Position numbers and translations under genes: made by a program. From Acidobacteriota bacterium (GTDB taxonomy: Bacteria > Acidobacteriota > Vicinamibacteria > Vicinamibacterales > Vicinamibacteraceae): 46,352 nucleotides of DNA. Of the stretch, positions 43,988-46,352 are shown piece after piece. Position 1 is the first letter of the stretch; every line of letters begins with the position of its first letter. The notes below the pieces were generated by a model. That model made no database searches and had not been told where the DNA came from. It saw nothing but the letters and a program-made list of their open reading frames with translations. The stretch is taken from assembly GCA_020845575.1 (NCBI GenBank), contig JADLFL010000029.1:1-46352 (forward strand), written 5' to 3'.

Positions 43988-44030
43988 GAACGGGTCCGGT
44001 GGGGACTGCCCCGCCGGACCCGTTCGTTTT
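43988..44030 (+). terminator. Rho-independent terminator after the TonB receptor
   Basis: 12-bp stem GAACGGGTCCGG / CCGGACCCGTTC, with an inner GGGG/CCCC pairing and ACTG loop, followed by GTTTT. Lies 23 bases after the receptor stop. Confidence 0.92.
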
Positions 44031-44095
44031 CGGCACGGGTAAAGGACGAGGGGATTCGTGCCGATTACGGTACCGACGGTCCGCTTGTCCCTCCG

Positions 44096-44458
44096 ATGTC
44101 GATGAATCAACGTCAGCGTCCGCGCACCCCGCTTCCGAACGGCCTCAGTGGCGAGGTCACCGTCTACCGGCCGCTCCAGGTGAGCGATCTCTCGCCGCGC
44201 GGCGCGCGAGTGGAGACGCCGGAACCGCTGCGCGTCAATTCGATCAGGGCCTTCCGCTTCAACCTCGGCGACCAGACGGTGGTCCTCAAGGGTCGCGTCT
44301 GCCATTCCAGCGTCCGCACCCTGGACGATGACCTGGTGGTCTACACGTCCGGAGTGGAGTTCCTCGACGTCCCCACCGTCGCCCGTCAGGCCATCGAGCG
44401 CTTCCTCGATCGCGCCGTCATGTCCCCGTTCGCCGCGGAACACGGCGAGATTCACTGA
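44096..44458 (+). CDS. PilZ domain protein
   Basis: 120 residues. Shows the c-di-GMP-binding PilZ signature: an arginine cluster RQRPR (R6..R10) near the N-terminus and VSDLSPRGARVE ([D/N].S..G) about 25 residues on, then beta-barrel strands (AFRFNLGDQTVVLKGRVCHS; YTSGVEFLD). Single-domain PilZ proteins are cytoplasmic c-di-GMP effectors that act on motility, secretion or polysaccharide synthesis. The spacing between the two motifs is short. A second methionine at 44102 could be the start. It stands alone, after a terminator. Confidence 0.82.
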   Translation: MSMNQRQRPRTPLPNGLSGEVTVYRPLQVSDLSPRGARVETPEPLRVNSIRAFRFNLGDQTVVLKGRVCHSSVRTLDDDLVVYTSGVEFLDVPTVARQAIERFLDRAVMSPFAAEHGEIH

Positions 44459-44535
44459 GTGAGACGGCTGGGCCGCGGCGTAGCGCTACCGGCGCGAAGG
44501 CGGGCCGGCCCTGCCCGTGCTCCGAAGCCCCGGGG

Positions 44536-44967
44536 TCATCTGATTCTGACGTGTTGCAGGTAGTCGCCTGAGTCGATGCGGAGGGCGCCGCCGAGGGGGG
44601 CGTTGTAGAAGTACACCCACGCATCGAGGGTCTCGCCCGTATCGAGTTGCACGGGATAGAGATGGCGGGTGTAGAGGCTCTGATCGACGTGGTCCTCGCG
44701 GTAGCCTTCGATCTCGTCGAGGGCGGCGAGCACCGTGACGGGGTCGTCCATCTCGTAGACTTCGCCCCACACACAGCCGTCGGGATCGGGAATCGCGGCC
44801 GGATAGATGCCGAGGTCGTACAACGTGGCGCGAATCGAGCCGCGGCGCCGATGACGGAGCTTGCCTTCGATGCCCGCGCGGCGGCGCCGGTCGAAGCCCG
44901 TCATCAAGGTGCCGTAGAAGAAGGCCGCGGTACGCACGTCCCCGCCGTTGTGTCCTGCCGTGTTCAA
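44536..44967 (-). CDS. Gamma-glutamylcyclotransferase (AIG2/GGCT-like) family protein
   Basis: 143 residues. The GGCT-like substrate loop FFYGTLMTGF is near the N-terminus, followed by ATLYDLGIYPAAIPD, VWGEVYEMDD and the DEIEGYRED segment with the probable catalytic glutamate. The family cleaves gamma-glutamyl or related amide bonds with ring closure to 5-oxoproline; the exact substrate is not known. Cytoplasmic. Convergent with the PilZ gene, with a 77-base gap. Confidence 0.87.
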   Translation of the reverse strand: MNTAGHNGGDVRTAAFFYGTLMTGFDRRRRAGIEGKLRHRRRGSIRATLYDLGIYPAAIPDPDGCVWGEVYEMDDPVTVLAALDEIEGYREDHVDQSLYTRHLYPVQLDTGETLDAWVYFYNAPLGGALRIDSGDYLQHVRIR

Positions 44968-45021
44968 ACGTCGAAGTGTATCAGAAGTACCAGCGACGCG
45001 GACGGCCCGGACACGTCACAT

Positions 45022-45050
45022 GGCTGGAGAGGGCTGTCGCCCCTCCAGCC
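45022..45050 (-). terminator. Hairpin terminator after the exported unknown gene
   Basis: Stem GGCTGGAG / CTCCAGCC (8 bp) with one bulged A and an inner GGGC/GCCC stem around a TGTC loop. Lies 36 bases beyond the stop of the minus-strand gene at 45086. Confidence 0.85.
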
Positions 45051-45085
45051 CGTGAGTCCATCCGCGGAAGACGCGCGTGCGTGTG

Positions 45086-46153
45086 TCAGTCGTCGGCGCG
45101 GGGCTCGAGCACGCGGCGGGCGTGGTCGTCGTGCGTGGCGCGCGCGTGCGTGACGATCGTGTCGAGCAGTTCGGCAGGCAACGTGACGTGCAGCGCGACG
45201 CCGTTACCGACGCTCTCCACCTGCACCGTGTTGAGCAGCGGCGCGAACTCGGGCTTGCTGTCGATCTGGAGCCTCGCCAGCGCGAGCACGCCCTGCACCA
45301 CGTCGCGCATGTTCTTGCCGGCGGCCTCGTCCTTGCCCTCGGCGCGGATGGTGGCCTGGAGCCCGCCGTTCAGGTGGCCCGACGCCGCGAACCACTTCAC
45401 CTCGGGCATCTGCTGCATCACCTGGGCCGGAATCTCACCGCGGCCCTGCAGCACGTTCGGGCGTCCGATGGCCCACACCGTGGAGTTCTGGTCCACGCTC
45501 TCCAGCATGCGGAGGAACTCGCCGTCGCTCAGGATGCTGGCCGTGCCTTCGCCATAGGAGCGGTCGATGGCGGCCTTCACCGCCGGCTCGGCGCCGACGA
45601 TGACGAGGTTGGTGTTGACGAGCGCGATGATGGGCCGCACGTGGCGGGGCACCGTGGGCACGCTCTCCTCGTCAGCAGGCGCGCCGTGATCCTTCCCCAC
45701 GAGCAGGCGCGCGCCCTTGTATTCGTCGAGGCGGCCGCCCTTGTTGGCCACCAGCGACTCGATGCGCCCCGTGTCGAAGCGGCCACGCAGCGCGACGAAG
45801 CCCGTCTCGTGCATCGCGCCAGGCGTCGACGCAGGCGACAGGGCGGCGATCACGGCGTCGATGTCGCGCTCCACATCGATGCCCGTCTCCTCCTGGAACT
45901 CCTCCCTCCCCTTCCCCGCATCGTCAAGGAGGGTGGTGAGGCGTTGGCGGAACTCGGACGTCATCACGCCCTGCACGTTGGCGTAGGCGACGACGGCGGC
46001 GCCGGCGGGTACGAGGGAGAGTTCGTCAGGGCCGGCGTTGCTGGCCAGCGCCCGCGGCATCCCGCCCATATAAGCGACCGTGCCAACGGCCAGTCCGGTG
46101 ACGAGAATGGCGGCCGAACCGAGAAGCGTGTAGCGAGTCCTGGCTGTGCTCAT
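45086..46153 (-). CDS. Exported or membrane-anchored protein, DUF3352-like
   Basis: 355 residues. An N-terminal hydrophobic helix (YTLLGSAAILVTGLAVGTVAYM) serves as signal or anchor; the rest is a soluble periplasmic alpha/beta protein with the opening LSLVPAGAAVVAYANVQG and IDVERDIDAVIAALSP, as in DUF3352-type proteins (P....AYaNv......), and a probable repeated two-lobe architecture. Function unknown. ATG at 46153 (MSTARTRY) has AGGAG at nine bases; a start six bases earlier at 46159 would be too close. Monocistronic, with its own terminator and a repeat array upstream. Confidence 0.72.
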   Translation of the reverse strand: MSTARTRYTLLGSAAILVTGLAVGTVAYMGGMPRALASNAGPDELSLVPAGAAVVAYANVQGVMTSEFRQRLTTLLDDAGKGREEFQEETGIDVERDIDAVIAALSPASTPGAMHETGFVALRGRFDTGRIESLVANKGGRLDEYKGARLLVGKDHGAPADEESVPTVPRHVRPIIALVNTNLVIVGAEPAVKAAIDRSYGEGTASILSDGEFLRMLESVDQNSTVWAIGRPNVLQGRGEIPAQVMQQMPEVKWFAASGHLNGGLQATIRAEGKDEAAGKNMRDVVQGVLALARLQIDSKPEFAPLLNTVQVESVGNGVALHVTLPAELLDTIVTHARATHDDHARRVLEPRADD

Positions 46154-46230
46154 GGGCATTCACTCCTGCGCAATAGCCACTGTAACGTAAACGGCGGGAA
46201 GGAGGTTCCCGACGGGAAGAACACTGCAGG

Positions 46231-46352
46231 GACCGGCAACGGGCAACCCGGCAACCGGCAACCGGGGCCTCACGGCGGGCAACCGGCATCCGGCAACCCG
46301 GCAACCGGAGCTCCCGGCCGGAGCACCCCGTTGCCGGGGTGCCGGTTGCCGG
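46231..46352. repeat. Heptanucleotide repeat array at the right edge, with an inverted half
   Basis: Units of GGCAACC and GGCAACCC type run to about 46308, then after a GC-rich spacer the opposite orientation (GGTTGCC/GGGGTGCC) appears to the window end. CCGGCAACC(C)GGCA and TGCCGGTTGCCGG can pair. The array may continue beyond the window. Confidence 0.88.

Overview
This window is high-GC bacterial chromosome. It most resembles an acidobacterium of the Vicinamibacteria (Luteitalea) kind. That is an inference from gene content: large TonB-dependent receptors with an N-terminal carboxypeptidase-regulatory-like domain, a fused ccoNO oxidase gene, a PEP-CTERM protein, an SBBP/DUF11 giant secreted protein and a RecD2 helicase. 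No rRNA or tRNA gene was seen, so the taxonomy is not proven.

Left edge (1-2.7 kb). This is an accessory and decaying zone. The distal end of a CRISPR array lies here: six intact 37-nt palindromic repeats plus a degenerate terminal one, with no cas genes in view. Next come an AhpD-like gene interrupted by one in-frame amber codon, an intact isocitrate lyase/PEP mutase family gene, and a vapBC toxin-antitoxin relic whose toxin has lost its N-terminal half.

2.7-7.5 kb. A secreted S9 peptidase, a PEP-CTERM surface protein, a small unknown gene and a Mug-type DNA glycosylase.

7.5-15.7 kb. A complete cbb3 cytochrome oxidase operon on the minus strand, in transcription order ccoI, ccoS, ccoNO (fused), ccoQ, ccoP (short, one haem), ccoG, ccoH and a TauE/SafE (DsbD_2-like) membrane gene. 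Several stop/start codons overlap, so translational coupling is likely. The operon supplies the high-affinity oxidase, its copper delivery and its assembly factors.

15.9-20.1 kb. One 1386-residue exported repeat protein. 20.3-24.0 kb: a plus-strand cluster of a ferritin-like diiron protein, aquaglyceroporin glpF and glycerol kinase glpK.

24.0-34.3 kb. Dispersed arrays of heptanucleotide repeats (units GGCAACC and GGGCACC) sit between and inside genes. They lie in the reading frame of a VirJ-like protein, at the N-terminus of LutB, and as a 42-nt higher-order tandem that joins LutB and LutC into one open frame. Also here are a Gfo/Idh/MocA oxidoreductase, recD2 and usp cluster (minus strand) and the lutA-lutBC lactate-utilisation genes, followed by a TPR-like gene and a membrane gene.

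34.3-46.3 kb. A folE-GDPD pair, a DUF5674 gene and its small partner, a TatT-like TPR lipoprotein-type gene, and two divergent TonB-dependent receptors (the minus-strand one carries a one-base frameshift). These are followed by a PilZ protein, a gamma-glutamylcyclotransferase-like protein, an exported unknown, and another heptanucleotide array at the right edge. Four strong hairpin terminators separate transcription units.
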